This document shows, piece by piece, positions 10,176 to 21,637 of a stretch of DNA of 64,000 bases. The DNA is from Prorocentrum cordatum (lineage: Eukaryota > Sar > Dinophyceae > Prorocentrales > Prorocentraceae): contig CAUYUJ010006513.1 in the NCBI GenBank assembly GCA_963575745.1, positions 414,408 through 478,407 on the forward strand, given 5' to 3'. Numbering within the stretch: the stretch's first letter is position 1; each line of letters starts with the position of its first letter. A model generated the notes under the pieces. The model saw only the letters and a list, made by a program, of their open reading frames with translations, searched no databases and had not been told where the DNA came from. The translations under genes were made by a program, and so were the position numbers.

Positions 10176-10954
10176 TAGCGGGAGTGTAAACATTTGCTAA
10201 GTTCCAACCTCAGATGGGCACGTCTCAAGCACAACGCCTTCGCGATGGACGAAGAACTCCAGCTCGGAGTTCGGCGGAGCATAGCGCGCGCACGCGCCCA
10301 GGAGAGGGCCACACACTCGGACACCCCCAACAAGGGCAAAGGCAAAGGGCTACGCGGAGGGGGCGATGTCAAACGCAGCAGGGCGGCGGGCCCCCGGGAT
10401 GACCCGATTGGTTGCCCAGCCTGAGCATTCCTCTAGGCCCAGCCGCCGGCTGACATTGCTATGACAGGGCGGGCGCCGCCTACCTGGCGGTGGGCCCGCC
10501 TGCCACCGCACGCTCTCCACCGACGTCCTAATACCGCCTCGGACGTGCCAGGCTGGGGCCCATGGCCCGCCCCAGGCTCTAGGCCCCCTCACCGGGGCAC
10601 CTCTTGCGGCACATCCCCCTTGGATGGCTGCCGCCTCCCCGGCTCGCCGTAGGCGGCCAGGGGCCGGGCCCCTCCGCGGCCCTCCGCGCTGCTAGCGCCA
10701 TCGCGGCTCCACTTTGCAGCTCCTCGCTGCCCCACTTTTAGACCCCTACCGGCTCAACAACTGTCGACGGTAGGACAGGGTCGTCGACGCACGCGCGCGC
10801 AGGGGCCCTCCTCGTCGGCCCCACCGAGCGGCGTCGACACGGTTACGGCTGGTTCGATGGGACAAGGTCCACAGCATGACCCGCAGGGCGCGGCTCCACA
10901 GAACCTTGCGGGTGACCAACAGTACACTGGACAGTCTCATGCGCAAGATTTCGC
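10176..10954. other. Unassigned GC-rich DNA between LINE B and the tandem array
   Basis: No confident gene. On the minus strand near 10780-10800 the fragment GPLRARVDDP resembles a worn RT motif C in context, but this is too short to rely on. If real, it would help join LINE A and LINE B. Confidence 0.3.
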
Positions 10955-12430
10955 GGCTGTCAGTCCCCCTACCAGACAACCCGCACATCGCTGGCGAAGC
11001 TACCCCCCTTTGCTCCGCGGCCATCTGCACTCCGTCCAAGCAACTGGAGACTCAGGTGTACCATATTTCCTATTCCTGCGGCCGTCAGCTGCAACCCAGC
11101 TGATCGTCGTCACCACCCTTCCGAGGCTAGCGCTCATACCCACCATCCTGCAGCGTGGGGCGCCACTTCAACCCCGCCCTTGGTCGCGGACGGCACTACG
11201 CTACCCTTCCTTGCGCCGCTCCCCGCCCTACCTCCTGCATGTCTCAGGCGGAAACATATTGTCCACCTTTCTGCTGCTGTTAGCTGCACCCTAGCAGAGC
11301 ACCTGGCACTCTCCCGCCGGGCCTTCGCGGGCTTCTTCACCCCGCCCTTGGCACGGGGCTGCATCCGGCTACCCCCTCACTCACCGCCCCCAGGCCGGCC
11401 CCCTCACTTGTCGCAGGCGAAAGCCCTCGTCCCCCATTTCCTGCGGCTGTTAGCTGCACCCTACCAGAGCACCGGGCATTCACATGCATTACCAGCGCAA
11501 GCCTGCCGTGCCTGCCAACTGCACCCTACCACAGGATGGGTTCACTGTTGGCGGAGATGCCCCTCTCGCACTGCGGCTTTTTGCCCTCCGCCCGAGCAAC
11601 GGAACGTCTCATGTGGCACACCTCCCTTATCTTGCTGCTAACAGCTGCAACCCATCACAGCAGAGTCACAATTCTGGCGAAGCTATCGTTCACACCCTGC
11701 ATCCTGCGGCGCTTGCCACTATATCCGCCTAGCATTTGTACTCAAGCAGTCACGCTTCTTTCCGAATCTCAGCGCGCACACGTTTAGTATGAGCGGCCAG
11801 CGTCCGATAGTGACCAAGACAGCTAAGCAGGATGTTGCAGAGCGTCAGAAGCTCTTTCTGAATTGAAGTTCCAGATATGACCCCTGGCATTGAAGCTCCA
11901 GATATGGTCACATGTGCGATCAGGCTTCCATGGAAGGCTATACTACCAGGTAAGATGGTTCACAGTGGGCATTGCCTCGCAATTCGCAGACCTGCGAGTG
12001 GACTACGGCGGCAGGCGAACCCCATGGAGAGAGGTTGTCAACATAGATCGGCCTGCTCATAAGGAGGGGTGATCCCCACTCCCCCCGCCCCTGGTCGTGG
12101 ACAGCAATCGGCTTGCCCCGTGCCTGCCTCTCCGCGTCCTACCATTCCCACATTGTCCCACATTTCTGCGGCTGTTAGCTGCACCCCGCCAGAACACGCG
12201 GCATTTTCACGCGGTGCAATCGCGAGCCCCCACTTCGCCCTTGGCGCAGAGCAGCACTTGGATAACCCCACGCTGCCGCTCCCAGGCCAGTCACCTAGAT
12301 GTATCAGTGGGCTGCAGGTCTCGGGCGATGCCACCCCACTTCGCAAGGAGGCTGCACGCCTGGCGGGCCTGAGTTGGCCCCCCATCGAGCTTCTGGTCTC
12401 GGGCGGCGCAACCCCCCGCCCTGAGTCGCG
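10955..12430. repeat. Diverged tandem repeat, unit about 170-190 bp
   Basis: The marker GCGGCTGTTAGCTGCACCC or a close variant recurs near 11085, 11275, 11447, 11625 (as CTAACAGCTGCAACCC) and 12170, with accompanying CGCCCTTGG, CCAGAGCACC and GGCGAAGC blocks. Units are strongly diverged, and a different block interrupts at about 11780-12060. No coding frame is kept between units. Confidence 0.55.
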
Positions 12431-13539
12431 CACGCGGCAGGCCCAGGCTGGCCACCCCCCCCGGCTGGCTTGGCATGCCACTGTCGCCACTGGAGTGTAC
12501 TCCATCGGCGGAGGACTCGAAACGGCGCCGCACGCTAGCCCGGCTGGACTCGTGGCCTGCCCCTTCGTGGCTCGCCGCGGCAGCGACCTTCGACGGACTA
12601 CGCGGTCCTGGAGCTGACCTGGCGGATGGCGCCCGCGCGCCGCACGCGCACTCGCCCCCCGCACTTGCGGCCACTCTGCGACGGCGAAGCAGCCCGCATT
12701 GCACTGGCTTGGGTCAGCCATACTACAAGTTCCGGTTGCTCGGCAAGGGGCGGTCGTCTCCCACCCGGCGTGAGCGTGAGCCGCGGCTTGCCTTCTCTCA
12801 TGTTTCGCCTCGTTCCCCCTTCTCCGGACGGGCTATACTTCCACGCCGCGTAGATGAGCCCGTCAAGCCCAGGAGCACTGCCGTTGGCCTTCTTGAAAAC
12901 GTTTTGAATGTTAGCTAGCGTCGGCGGCGGGAGGTCTTTCCGGGAAACGGAGGGCCCATGCCGATCTAAAGATTGAGCGATCTCGCTCGGGACTACTTTT
13001 TTTCCTCCTGGCCGAAGACCGCGCCCCAGCGCTGGCCGAGCAGCTGCAGGACCTGGCCAGGGTCGCGAGCGACGGCCCCGCCGTCGAACTCGAGGCCACA
13101 CAGGGCAACCTGCCTGCCGAAGGGGGCCCAGAGTTTGCCACGAGCGATCTGCCCGTTTCAATCGTCGTCGCTGTTTGCCCCTGGTGAATTCGTTCGTCGC
13201 CGCGTCGATCTCCTTCTTCGTCATCGCCTCCCTCCTGTTCGCCGTCCCTCTCGAGATCTCGCCCATCGTCGTGGCAAACTCGCTAGCATCGATGAGCGCG
13301 ACTTACATCCCTACGGAGTCGACGCACAAGCGTTGCCTACCCAGCTCGGAACTCGGAGTCATCTTCTCTCCCAGTTTGACGTCTTGCCTCCAGACGGTTC
13401 TTGCTGTACTTTTAACCGCGATGCATTTGGAGACTGTTGAGCGAGTTCCGAAGAAGCGAACTCCTGGCGATCCGAGCGGCCCCCTTCATCATTTTCTCGG
13501 AAAAGTCCATGGCAAGGGGCGGGAGCTCATCAACATTCA

Positions 13540-14365
13540 CCTTCTCAAAGACTTTGTCAAAACTTCCGTGTATTTCGGGTGCGAAAAGACTTCAACTGGG
13601 ATGCTCTGGCACGCTTCCCCTCGACGCCCAGGGAGACCGCTCGAGAACGACACTATCAAAAGGGAATGGTCGCTGGTGCCCTCATGGCGCAGCACCTCGG
13701 GAAGCTCCTGCACCCCCCCCGTCTCGGTCAACTGAGTGAGGATCCAGCCCTCATCGAGCGCCGACAGAAGCCTGAGCCTCTCACAGAGTCGGTCCTGGAA
13801 CTTGTAGCCCGACTAGGCCCCGCAAGGACCTCATCAAGATGCGATATTGTCCTTTCCTGCATTCTTTCGCGAAATTGGGTTTCCTGGCCCCCTGGCCCCC
13901 AGGTCTCCCGCGGATAATCTCTGGCTCCCCGACGCCCCCTGTGCGCGGCAGCTGGTCGGCAAAATTAGAATCGCCGGTCACAACTACGAGCATGGTCTCT
14001 GGGGAGAGCTGCGCGTTCGTTTTGCCAAGATTGATTTGCTCCGAGGTAAGGGTCTCCTGAGCGGCCGAGAGGCCGAAGTTATGCATGTTATAATGGCGAG
14101 TCCAGACTCCCGTTTCGAACTCAATACGCACATTGAGAACTCCCCCTGGGGCCAAAACTCTGGACTCGATAGTCGGCGTTAAGTCGGTGTTGGACACGAG
14201 CTCCGGGAAAAAAGGTGATCATCCCTCCTGCGTTCGGCGTGCTACAGAAGGTTGCTGCAGCACAGAAACCCTTGTGCGCGTGATACAATGGCTCGCGCAC
14301 TTCCACCGATCCTGAATCGAAGGTTCGTGGTGAAACAGAGCCCTGGCATTCCACGTGGTCAGAGA
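13540..14365 (-). pseudogene. LINE A endonuclease (EEP family) remnant
   Basis: The N-terminal strand LSLTTWNARALF is at about 14345-14365. In another frame come FGLSAAQETLTSEQI and VVVTGDSNFADQLP (about 13960-13995, the GDxN motif), and in a third HEGTSDHSLLIVSF (about 13660, the SDH motif). Motif order is right for an apurinic-type LINE endonuclease that nicks the target DNA. Two frameshifts break it. Confidence 0.7.
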
Positions 14366-14408
14366 TAGCGCCCACTTCTCCTTCCCTCGCCAACGGGCGA
14401 GAAGCGGG

Positions 14409-15272
14409 TTAAAGACTCCACGCAACTGACGCCGTCGGGCAGGCAAACTCTGAGGCGATGCTGCCCCGAACCATTTCGATATCGAAGCCCTGGGCGGTGA
14501 GGCTCTCCGCAACAAAATGTATGACTGGTTCCTGATCTCCTGGGCGCGGCTGGATCTTGAACAATGGGACCCAGTTGGCACTGAGCTCCCCGTTCTGCTT
14601 GTCTCCAAAAATGCGAGCATTCGGCTGGAGACGCCCGAGAACAGAGCGAGCCCTCTTGATGAGGATTTCCTCCTTGACCATCTCCGTATTCTTGTCACCT
14701 GAAACATATGCCTCGTGTCGTGCTCCGTCCACATCAGAGCACTCGAGCTTCTCGTAGCTGCCGTCCATCTTCCTGAGACTTCCCAGCATCTGCGACACCT
14801 TTCTCGCAGCGTACGCAGCGGCCCCCAAAACCCGCATCGTGAAGCGCTTCCCGACAGGCTCTTCGCCCGTGTGAATGTCCGAGGGCGTGATGTTGTTCCG
14901 CTCAAGCCATGGCCCGAGCGTTGCCAACATGCCCCGCTTCGCCAGCATGCCCTTGATCCTGACCACCAGGATCGTCGCGTCGATCTCCCTGTCGAAGGCT
15001 GGGTCGATGGTAGGAGGGACTGGCCGTTCATCTTTGATGTCTCCAAGCTGTCGTCGTACTGCTTCCATATCCTGCTGAAACTTCTTGATATCGGCTGTGT
15101 GCCCAGCCACCGTGCCTTCCACGCCCGACACCCTTCTCTCGATGGTGGCCTGAATCTGTCCGATAGAGTTTTCGAATCTGGATCCCAGGGTGGCAGTATG
15201 CGAGGACATCGTGCCGACCTGGTGCTGGAAAGCAGCCACGGCTCCTTCCATGGCTTGTTTGGTGCTCTCCAC
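14409..15272 (-). CDS. LINE A ORF1 (nucleic-acid-binding, coiled-coil type)
   Basis: An open frame of 287 residues, without its true N-terminus because of an upstream stop. The first 100 residues are heptad-like (IGQIQATIERRVSGVEGT), suggesting a coiled coil for trimer or dimer formation. The rest (about 105-260) aligns by eye with LINE D ORF1; compare EEILIKRARSVLGRLQ with RERACKQLKTAIASNL in an otherwise co-linear order. LINE ORF1 proteins bind the element RNA. An RRM-like fold is a guess. The endonuclease follows after about 45 nt. Confidence 0.6.
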   Translation of the reverse strand: MESTKQAMEGAVAAFQHQVGTMSSHTATLGSRFENSIGQIQATIERRVSGVEGTVAGHTADIKKFQQDMEAVRRQLGDIKDERPVPPTIDPAFDREIDATILVVRIKGMLAKRGMLATLGPWLERNNITPSDIHTGEEPVGKRFTMRVLGAAAYAARKVSQMLGSLRKMDGSYEKLECSDVDGARHEAYVSGDKNTEMVKEEILIKRARSVLGRLQPNARIFGDKQNGELSANWVPLFKIQPRPGDQEPVIHFVAESLTAQGFDIEMVRGSIASEFACPTASVAWSL

Positions 15273-15551
15273 ATAGGCTCTGAGCTCCGCATCTGGATCA
15301 GTGGTCCTTGAGGACTTGGATCTTCGACCCCCGTCTTCGTCATCAGAGAAAGTAGGAGCACCGTCAATAGCCTAGGCCAGCTGCCACATCTGTGTGGACC
15401 CCATCGCGAGCGCCATGCGGACTGCGGCAAAAGGTGAAACAACTCGGGAGAGGCCAGAACCGCCGTGCCCTAGACTCGAGAAAGGCCTACGGAGAGGCCG
15501 CAAAGCTAATCGCTGATTCTCGGGCGGTTATAGCCCTTCACAACGTTTAGC

Positions 15552-15573
15552 CTTGAGCCAAAATGGCTACGGA
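15552..15573 (-). other. Exact relict dinoflagellate spliced leader (LINE A)
   Basis: The reverse complement matches the known 22-nt leader at every position, the first base being T (allowed as A, G or T), and ends in TTTTGGCTCAAG. It directly precedes the LINE A 5' UTR, and simple repeat follows on its outer side (from 15583). An mRNA-derived copy is the simplest explanation, because the genomic SL gene would have a splice donor GT after the leader and here GC follows. Confidence 0.93.
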
Positions 15574-15582
15574 AATCATGCT

Positions 15583-16199
15583 CCTCCTCCTCCTAATCAT
15601 CACCATCATCAGCATCGTTGTCATCATCACCAGCATCAACATGCCGTCGTCGTCGTCATCATGATCAGCAGCATCGTCAACATCATCATCATCATCAGCA
15701 GCAGCAGCAGCATCATCATAGTGATGATAATAAAAAGTAATAGTAATAATACTAGTACTAGTAATAATAATAGAAATAGTAATAATAATGATAATAATAA
15801 TAATACTAATAATACTAATAGTAATAGTAACAATAATAATAATAGTGATAGCAATGGTAATACAAATAGTAATAATAATAATTGCTCTAGTGGTAATAAT
15901 CATCATCATGCCGTCATCATCATCATGTCGTCATCATCGTCCTCACCCCTATCTTCTCTTCACAGTACTAACCCTCCACCCTATAATTGCCAACCCCTAC
16001 CCATCCTACTCCTCACACTCCCCCTCCATTCATCAAACCCCTCCTCCTCCTCCTCCTCCCCATCCTTATCCATAATATACAGTATGCTTATCATCGCCCT
16101 CCCCCTCCCTCTCCCCATCCAGCCTACTCCTCCCCCCTCCTCCCCCTAATCATCCTGCATCCTTCCCCCATAGATGTTTCTCCTCCTCCATCCCTGCTC
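15583..16199. repeat. TCC/TCA/GCA microsatellite passing into TAA and CTC
   Basis: Begins about 10 bases outside the spliced leader. Runs of TCC, ATC and GCA give way to an AT-rich TAA/TAG-like stretch (15725-15900), then CCTCC-rich sequence to about 16199. No gene. Confidence 0.85.
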
Positions 16200-16930
16200 C
16201 TTATGAATAACTCCTCCCTGCCCCACCCCCAATCGTGACGACTCCTCTCTGTCGCACTCCTGGGCATGTTGGTAGGGCGGGCCGGTTTGTCGCCTGACTT
16301 CCTCGCCACTTATGATCCTGAAGCTTGGAATTTTCAACAGCTTCGCGGATGGAGGGCAGGCCGTTTTTCAATGTTGCTCTCGCATTAGCGCCGCGCGCAT
16401 TCGTCGTAAAAGTTGCCAGCAACTTCACGAATGGAGAACGGCTGGTTTTCAAAATGTGGCTCTCGCCTTATCGCCGCGCACATTCGTCTTAAAAGTTTGC
16501 AGCAGTTTTGCGGACGGAGGGTGGCTCCTTTTTTGTTAATGCTGCTCTCGCCTAGGCGCTGCGCAGATTCGTCTGGAAAGTTTGCAACCGCTTCAAAGAT
16601 TCGTGCGGTCGAAGTCCTAGGAATGATGCGATGGCGCGATGTAAGAATGTGAGAACGGAACACTAGCGGTGATTCGCGGTGCAGAAATCCCAGAAATGGT
16701 GTTCTAGTACGACTTAAGACGGTCAGGACGCAACAGTCACATTGATCCACGGCGTGTAAATCTTAGGAACGGCGTTCTGGCACGATTGAGGATTACCATA
16801 CGGTTGTCTTCAAACGGGCCACTTCCTGGACTGAAAGTAGATTCTTCTAGTAACCTGTGACGATGGAACTTGAAGGGAGGGCGCATTGCAACATCATTGA
16901 TGCGTCTCGGGCTCACTCTAGTCCTCCTCC
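16200..16930 (+). repeat. Composite tandem-array element, copy 1
   Basis: Left flank at about 16200-16330 (TAACTCCTCCCTG, CTGTCGCAC, AGGGCGGGCCGG, CTTATGATCCTGAAGCTT). Then three 85-bp units with TGGCTCTCGCCTTA and GCCGCGCACATTCGTCTT, then a right flank with AGGACGCAACAGTCAC, GGAACGGCGTTCTGGCACG, ACGGTTGTCTTC and CATTGATGCGTCTCGGG, ending at CCTCCTCCTCC. Unit lengths are not multiples of three, and frames are broken. See the findings for the family. Confidence 0.85.
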
Positions 16931-17640
16931 TCCTCCTCATCCTCCTCCTCAGCCTCCTCCCTCCTCTTCCTCCTTCTCCTCCTCCTCCCCCTTCCCTCGC
17001 TCCATACATGCTCCAAAACCCACCCCGTACCATCAATCATTCACGCCTTCCTCCCCGTCATTCAAGATCGGCGCGGCATGCCTCCGGACCCGGCGCTGTG
17101 GTGGCGCGGCCGCGCGCCGAAGTCCGGGCGGGACCTCCGCCTCGCAACCACCTCTGGGCTGCGATGCGGCCGAGAGAGCAGACGAGGGAAAGGACTGAGG
17201 AGCGAGGCAGAACAGCAACCGGAGGAGATTGAAAGAAGGGAGGAGGCGGAGGAGGAGGAAGAGGAGGAGGAGGAGAAGGATACGGAGGAGGAGGGGAAGG
17301 AGGAGGAGGGAGGAGGAGGGAAGAGAAGGAGGAGGAGGAGGAGGAGGAGAAAAAGGAGGCGGAGAAGATGGAGGAGCATAAGAGCTAGAGCGGAGATGTT
17401 GGAGGAGCAGTAGGAGAAGGAGGAGGAAAAAACGAAGGTTGATGAGGAGAAAGAAGAGGAGGAATGTCGGGAGTGGGAAGAGGGGCGGGCGGAGGCGGAG
17501 GAGGATGGAAGAGGATGGAGAAGGAGGAGAAAGAGGAGGAGGAAGAGGAGGGTGAGGGGGGAGTCGGGCAACTTGGACTCACTCCATTGTCCGTATCCGG
17601 ATCCTCCGCCGCCTCCTGGCCACTCATCGCCCCTCCTTCC
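16931..17640. repeat. CTC tract, GC-rich spacer and GGA tract
   Basis: A pyrimidine tract (16920-17000) is followed by about 200 bp of GC-rich DNA, then a GGAGGA-rich tract (17220-17550). Low-complexity frames only. Bases 17560-17860 are unassigned. Confidence 0.75.
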
Positions 17641-17869
17641 CTGCGGTGGGGAGACGTTCCGAAGCTCGTGGTGATGCGAGCAGGGTGCCGCGAAAAAAGG
17701 CTGACGCAGAGACGGCGGGGCCGGGGAACGATGGAGCAGTGGAACCCACCTTCCCCGTCCTGTCTCCTCCAACCTCCCCCTGCCTATGGAAACCTTACTG
17801 CGAGGCCACCAGCATCTTCCTCATGCTGATCCTCCTCCTCGCACGCTTCGTAATCATGATCCTAATCCT

Positions 17870-17877
17870 GATCCGGG

Positions 17878-17937
<60 letters not shown>

Positions 17938-17944
17938 GTATCAT

Positions 17945-17976
<32 letters not shown>

Positions 17977-18260
17977 TCCTCATCATTATCATCATCATCA
18001 TCATCATCAGCATCATCATCATCATCATCATCATCATCAGCATCCTCGTCATCATCATACTCATACTCATACTCATCATCATTATCATCATCATCAGTAT
18101 CATCATCAGCAGCAGCATCAGCATCAGCATGGGCATCATCATCAGCAGCATCAGAATCATCCTCATCATCATCCTCAGCCTCAGCCTCAGCATCAGCATC
18201 GTTAGCATCAGCATCAGCATCCTCATCATCATCCGCATCGTCAAAATGATCGGCATCAGT

Positions 18261-18306
<46 letters not shown>

Positions 18307-18500
18307 CAACCACCACCATCATCATCATCAGCATCATCATCATCATCCTCATCCTCATCCTCCTCATCGTCATCCTCCTCTTCCTCATCAGCATCGGCAT
18401 CGTCATCATCATCAGCATCATCATCAACATTACCATCATCGTCGTCATCAGCATCATCATCACCATCACCACCATCACCACCATCATCGCCATCACTTTC
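17870..18500. repeat. ATC/TCA microsatellite with GCA interruptions
   Basis: Near-continuous TCA-type repeat with CAG blocks at 17952-17975 and 18105-18130. Not coding despite long open frames in several registers. Confidence 0.95.
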
Positions 18501-18599
18501 GTCATCACGTCCGTCACCATGGCCTTCATTTGTGTGCGTATGTCTGTGTCGGCGCGAGGCTTCCACTATCCTGCCATGCCGGCAGGCCACACCCCTCTG

Positions 18600-19125
18600 A
18601 GCGTGCTGAGCGGTGAGAGACGGCAACGGTCGCTCACGCCCGCGGCCTCACCGCAGGAAACGGCCAAGATTGCCCACGCCCTCGGCCATAGCCATCACCG
18701 CGGGGAGGCACACACTGCCCGAGAGGGAGACGGCTGTGGTTGCCCACGCCCTCGGCCTCAGCACGGAGACGGCTACGGTTGCCCACGCCCTCGGCGTCGG
18801 CCACTACCGCGGGAGGGCACTGACCTCAGCCCGTCTCCCGAGAGCGGAGCGGGCCCTCGCATGGGCACGAGTCGGCGGGCCCGCTCTCGGAGAGCCTCCC
18901 AAGGCATGGACCCCGCGGAGGCCACGGGAGCCCTCGGAGGCGGCAGCGAGGGCGACCTGGGAAGCCCAGGCCTCGGAGGCCACGGGCCGGGGCACTCGGA
19001 AGGGCAGTTGGCGGGATCGGCCTCTGGTGCCCAGCTTCTGCGGAGAAGCCGTCGCGTTCACGCCCTGCCCTGCCGTGACCCCGCACGCAGAATATCACAT
19101 ACGTCGTAATCCTCCTCGCTCACGT
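18600..19125. repeat. GCCCACGCCCTCGGC tandem repeat, then unassigned GC-rich DNA
   Basis: Four imperfect units at about 18620-18800 carry CGCTCACGCCCGCGGC, TTGCCCACGCCCTCGGC or near variants with GGAGACGGCT before them. The following 300 bp to 19125 are open in one plus-strand frame but show no recognisable domain, and the frame runs into microsatellite. Confidence 0.5.
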
Positions 19126-19139
19126 GGTCGGGCAACACG

Positions 19140-19285
19140 AGCGTTTTGGGCTGGTGATGAGGGAGATGACAACAATGAAGATGGTGATCGTGATGAAGAT
19201 GATGATGCTGATGATGATGATGATGGTGATGATGATGGTGATGATGATGACGACGATGGTGATGGTGATGATGACGGTGATCAGA

Positions 19286-19371
<86 letters not shown>

Positions 19372-19445
19372 AATGATGATGATGATGGTGGTGGTGGTGG
19401 TGGTGGTTATGCTGATGATGATGGTGGTGGTGGTGGCGATTATGG

Positions 19446-19483
<38 letters not shown>

Positions 19484-19690
19484 GTGATGGTGATGGTGAT
19501 GGTGATGGGTGTCGTGATGGTGATGGTGGTGGTGGTGGTGATTGTGCTGATGCTGATGCTGATGCTGATGCTGATGCTGATGCTGATGCTGGTATTAATG
19601 CTGAAGATACCGATGATGATGATGATGATGGTGATTGTAATGATAGTGGTGACGATGACAATGATGAATGTGATGAAGATAACGTTATGA
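19140..19690. repeat. GAT/GGT microsatellite
   Basis: Long GAT runs with GGT and GCT blocks, the opposite strand sense to the ATC tracts elsewhere. Poly-Asp and poly-Met frames are artefacts. Confidence 0.95.
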
Positions 19691-20360
19691 TGAGCATCGG
19701 CATCACTATCATGATGTTGATGCTGCTGTTGGTGATGATGGTGGTGGTGAGGAGGAGGAGGCGATGGACGATGACGATGATGATGAGAACGAAGGCGAAC
19801 ACGACAACGACGATCATAACGGTGAAGATGAGGATAAGCAGGGCGGCAGAATGGGGAAACCGGAAAACCAAAGTAAACCGCGCAAACCATCAAGGGAACG
19901 AGCAGCGAACGAGAAATCAGAATCAAAGGAAGCAGACGTACGAGCGAGGAGACGAGACCGACTTGTGACCATCTGGCACCAAGCAATTACGTAGGAGGGA
20001 GCCGAGAGGAGAGAAGAGGAAGGGGAGTGAGGAGGGAAGAGCGAGGAAGAGGAGGGGAAACAAATATGGTGAGGAGACAGAACGGAACGGAACAGGACGA
20101 TTACGATACAAACCAGTATATCGTCGCAGGGAGCTAGAAGAAGGAGAAGGATGGTAGAGCAGGAGAGGAGGAGAGATGATGATAAGATGAAGGATGATGA
20201 AGAAGACGACGACGACGAAAACGACGACGACGAGACGACGAGAAGGAGAAGCGAGGAGGAGGAGGAGGAGGAGGAGGAGGAGGAGGAGGAGGAGGAGGAG
20301 AGAGAGAGGAGGGAGGAAGGAGAAAGAAGAGAGCGAGGAGAGAGGACAGAGGACCAGGGA
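19691..20360. repeat. Purine-rich tracts and degenerate GAT/GAC/GGA repeat
   Basis: Mixed low-complexity purine DNA, with GAC units near 20205-20245 and GGA units near 20253-20300. A plus-strand frame at 19764-19994 is open but has no recognisable domain. Confidence 0.6.
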
Positions 20361-20988
20361 TGATAAGGTACCAACTCGGGACCTGCCAGCCCTGGCGCGC
20401 CCGCCGATCGGAAATCCGAATGCGTTCAACGAGAGCGGACGACCCCACCGCGCTCGTCGATTGGGGTACCACCCAGCCAGGGCCGAACGACCCAGCCAGG
20501 GAAGCATGGGGACGGCGTATTCCCCTCGCCCCTCCTCACCATCATTCCCATCCTCCTCCACCACACCCTCTCCTCCTCCTGCTCCTCCCCCCCCCTCCTA
20601 CCCTTACTCCTGTTTTGAACACAGTCGACTTTCTCACCTAGCCGGCCGACATCCCCACATCTCGGGGTCTCCACGGGTTGTCGCCCACGCCGTAAAATGC
20701 ATAACAAGCATGGGCGGGGCGCACATGCCATGCGCAGAGGCGAGACGTCGCTCTCGCTGCGCTCATCCTTCTCTCGGAGCGGCGAACTCCCGCCTGGGAA
20801 GGGCGCACCTGCTTCGTGCGCCCCTTCGTCGACGCGCGAGCGTCGGAAAATGTCACGTTCGCCCCTGCGCCGCGCAGACTTTCGCCTGAGAAAGCGGCGT
20901 TCCCGCCAAGGGTGCGGCGCAGATCTGTCAGCCACCAGGTGCTTTCGGGCCCCGCGCGCGCAGGCGACCTGTCGCCCTCGCCCAAGCC
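20361..20988. other. Unassigned GC-rich DNA
   Basis: No recognisable protein. It contains a short CTCC stretch (20540-20600). Nothing else stood out until the MITE at 20989. Confidence 0.4.
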
Positions 20989-21148
20989 TTAGGTCGGGCC
21001 TGTCCCCCCACAGGGGGGCTTTGGGGCGAAAAAATAAAAATACCCAAAAAAGGCACCAAAAATGTTCAAAAATGGTGGAAAAAATGTCACCCGGCTATTT
21101 TTGACTATTTTCGAATACTCATCCTGTAGAGGGACAGGCCCGACTTAA
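20989..21148. mobile_element. 160-bp MITE, copy 1
   Basis: Starts TTAGGTCGGGCCTGTCCC and ends in the reverse complement of TTAAGTCGGGCCTGTCCC. The inverted termini extend about 26 bp, to ACAGG on both sides. The interior is AT-rich (AAAAATAAAAATACCC) and non-coding. Ends and length match copy 2 at 50591-50751. No clear target-site duplication here. Confidence 0.88.
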
Positions 21149-21452
21149 CGTTTGGAAGTGGCGGTCCCGAGCGGGCGCGGCACATGTTTCGTTCGCCGAA
21201 TCGCATGGAAGCGGCAGCGGCAGCGGGGCCGCGCGCGAGACCGTGTCCTCGTGCAAGCGGCGCGAAATCTTGTGAGCGAAGGTGGCAGTGCTGTTTCGAC
21301 GCGGCGCATGCTTCGGCAGGCGTGCCGCTCCCACCCGTGCGCGGCCCGCGTGGTTTTCCCGTCGCCAAGTCGTCGGAAGCGGGACCCCACGCGAGCGCCG
21401 TCCGCTCGATGGATGGAAACGCGTTCCAATCCGTATATCAGGTTGTGCCGCA
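21149..21452. other. Unassigned DNA between two MITE-like elements
   Basis: GC-rich, with overlapping open frames on both strands and no recognisable domain. Some frames contain short basic segments but none is convincing. Confidence 0.35.
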
Positions 21453-21637
21453 ATTGATTCGGGGATGGACAAACCCCCCTTTAGCAAAACGTGGTTTAGT
21501 GAAAACGACGTGAGGCCCAAACCTGGCGGGCGCAAGCCTGGAAAATAACGGCCACGGCGCCCTCTCGAAAACCGAAAACGGACAATTCACTAATCGACGT
21601 GTCACTGTTGGGGGTTCTGTCCACCCCCGATTGATTA
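21453..21637. mobile_element. Candidate long-inverted-repeat MITE
   Basis: Left arm ATTCGGGGATGGACA then ACCCCC pairs with right arm (reverse complement) AATCGGGGGTGGACA then ACCCCC. Further in, ACGTGGTTTAGTGAA pairs with ACGTCGATTAGTGAA. Arms of about 55 bp surround a spacer of about 70 bp. Target-site duplication not resolved. No second copy in this window. Confidence 0.6.

Larger units (their letters stand above)
12838..15573 (-). mobile_element. LINE A: broken non-LTR element with a spliced leader at its 5' end
   Basis: The element starts at the spliced leader (15573) and reads leftwards through a 5' UTR, ORF1 (to 14409), an endonuclease broken by frameshifts (14365-13540) and a pre-RT linker with ANGSAPGLDGLIYAAWKYS (about 12840-12890). 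The RT core does not follow. ORF1 is interrupted by an in-frame TAG soon after a first ATG near 15416. The 5' UTR just after the leader is about 88% identical by eye over 51 nt to that of LINE D on the plus strand, so they are one family. Inactive. Confidence 0.75.

Noticed and set aside
14219-15442. 407-residue minus-strand frame over LINE A ORF1
   Set aside because: Only its last 46 codons (TTWNARALF onward) look real, as the start of the endonuclease. The rest is out of frame with ORF1.
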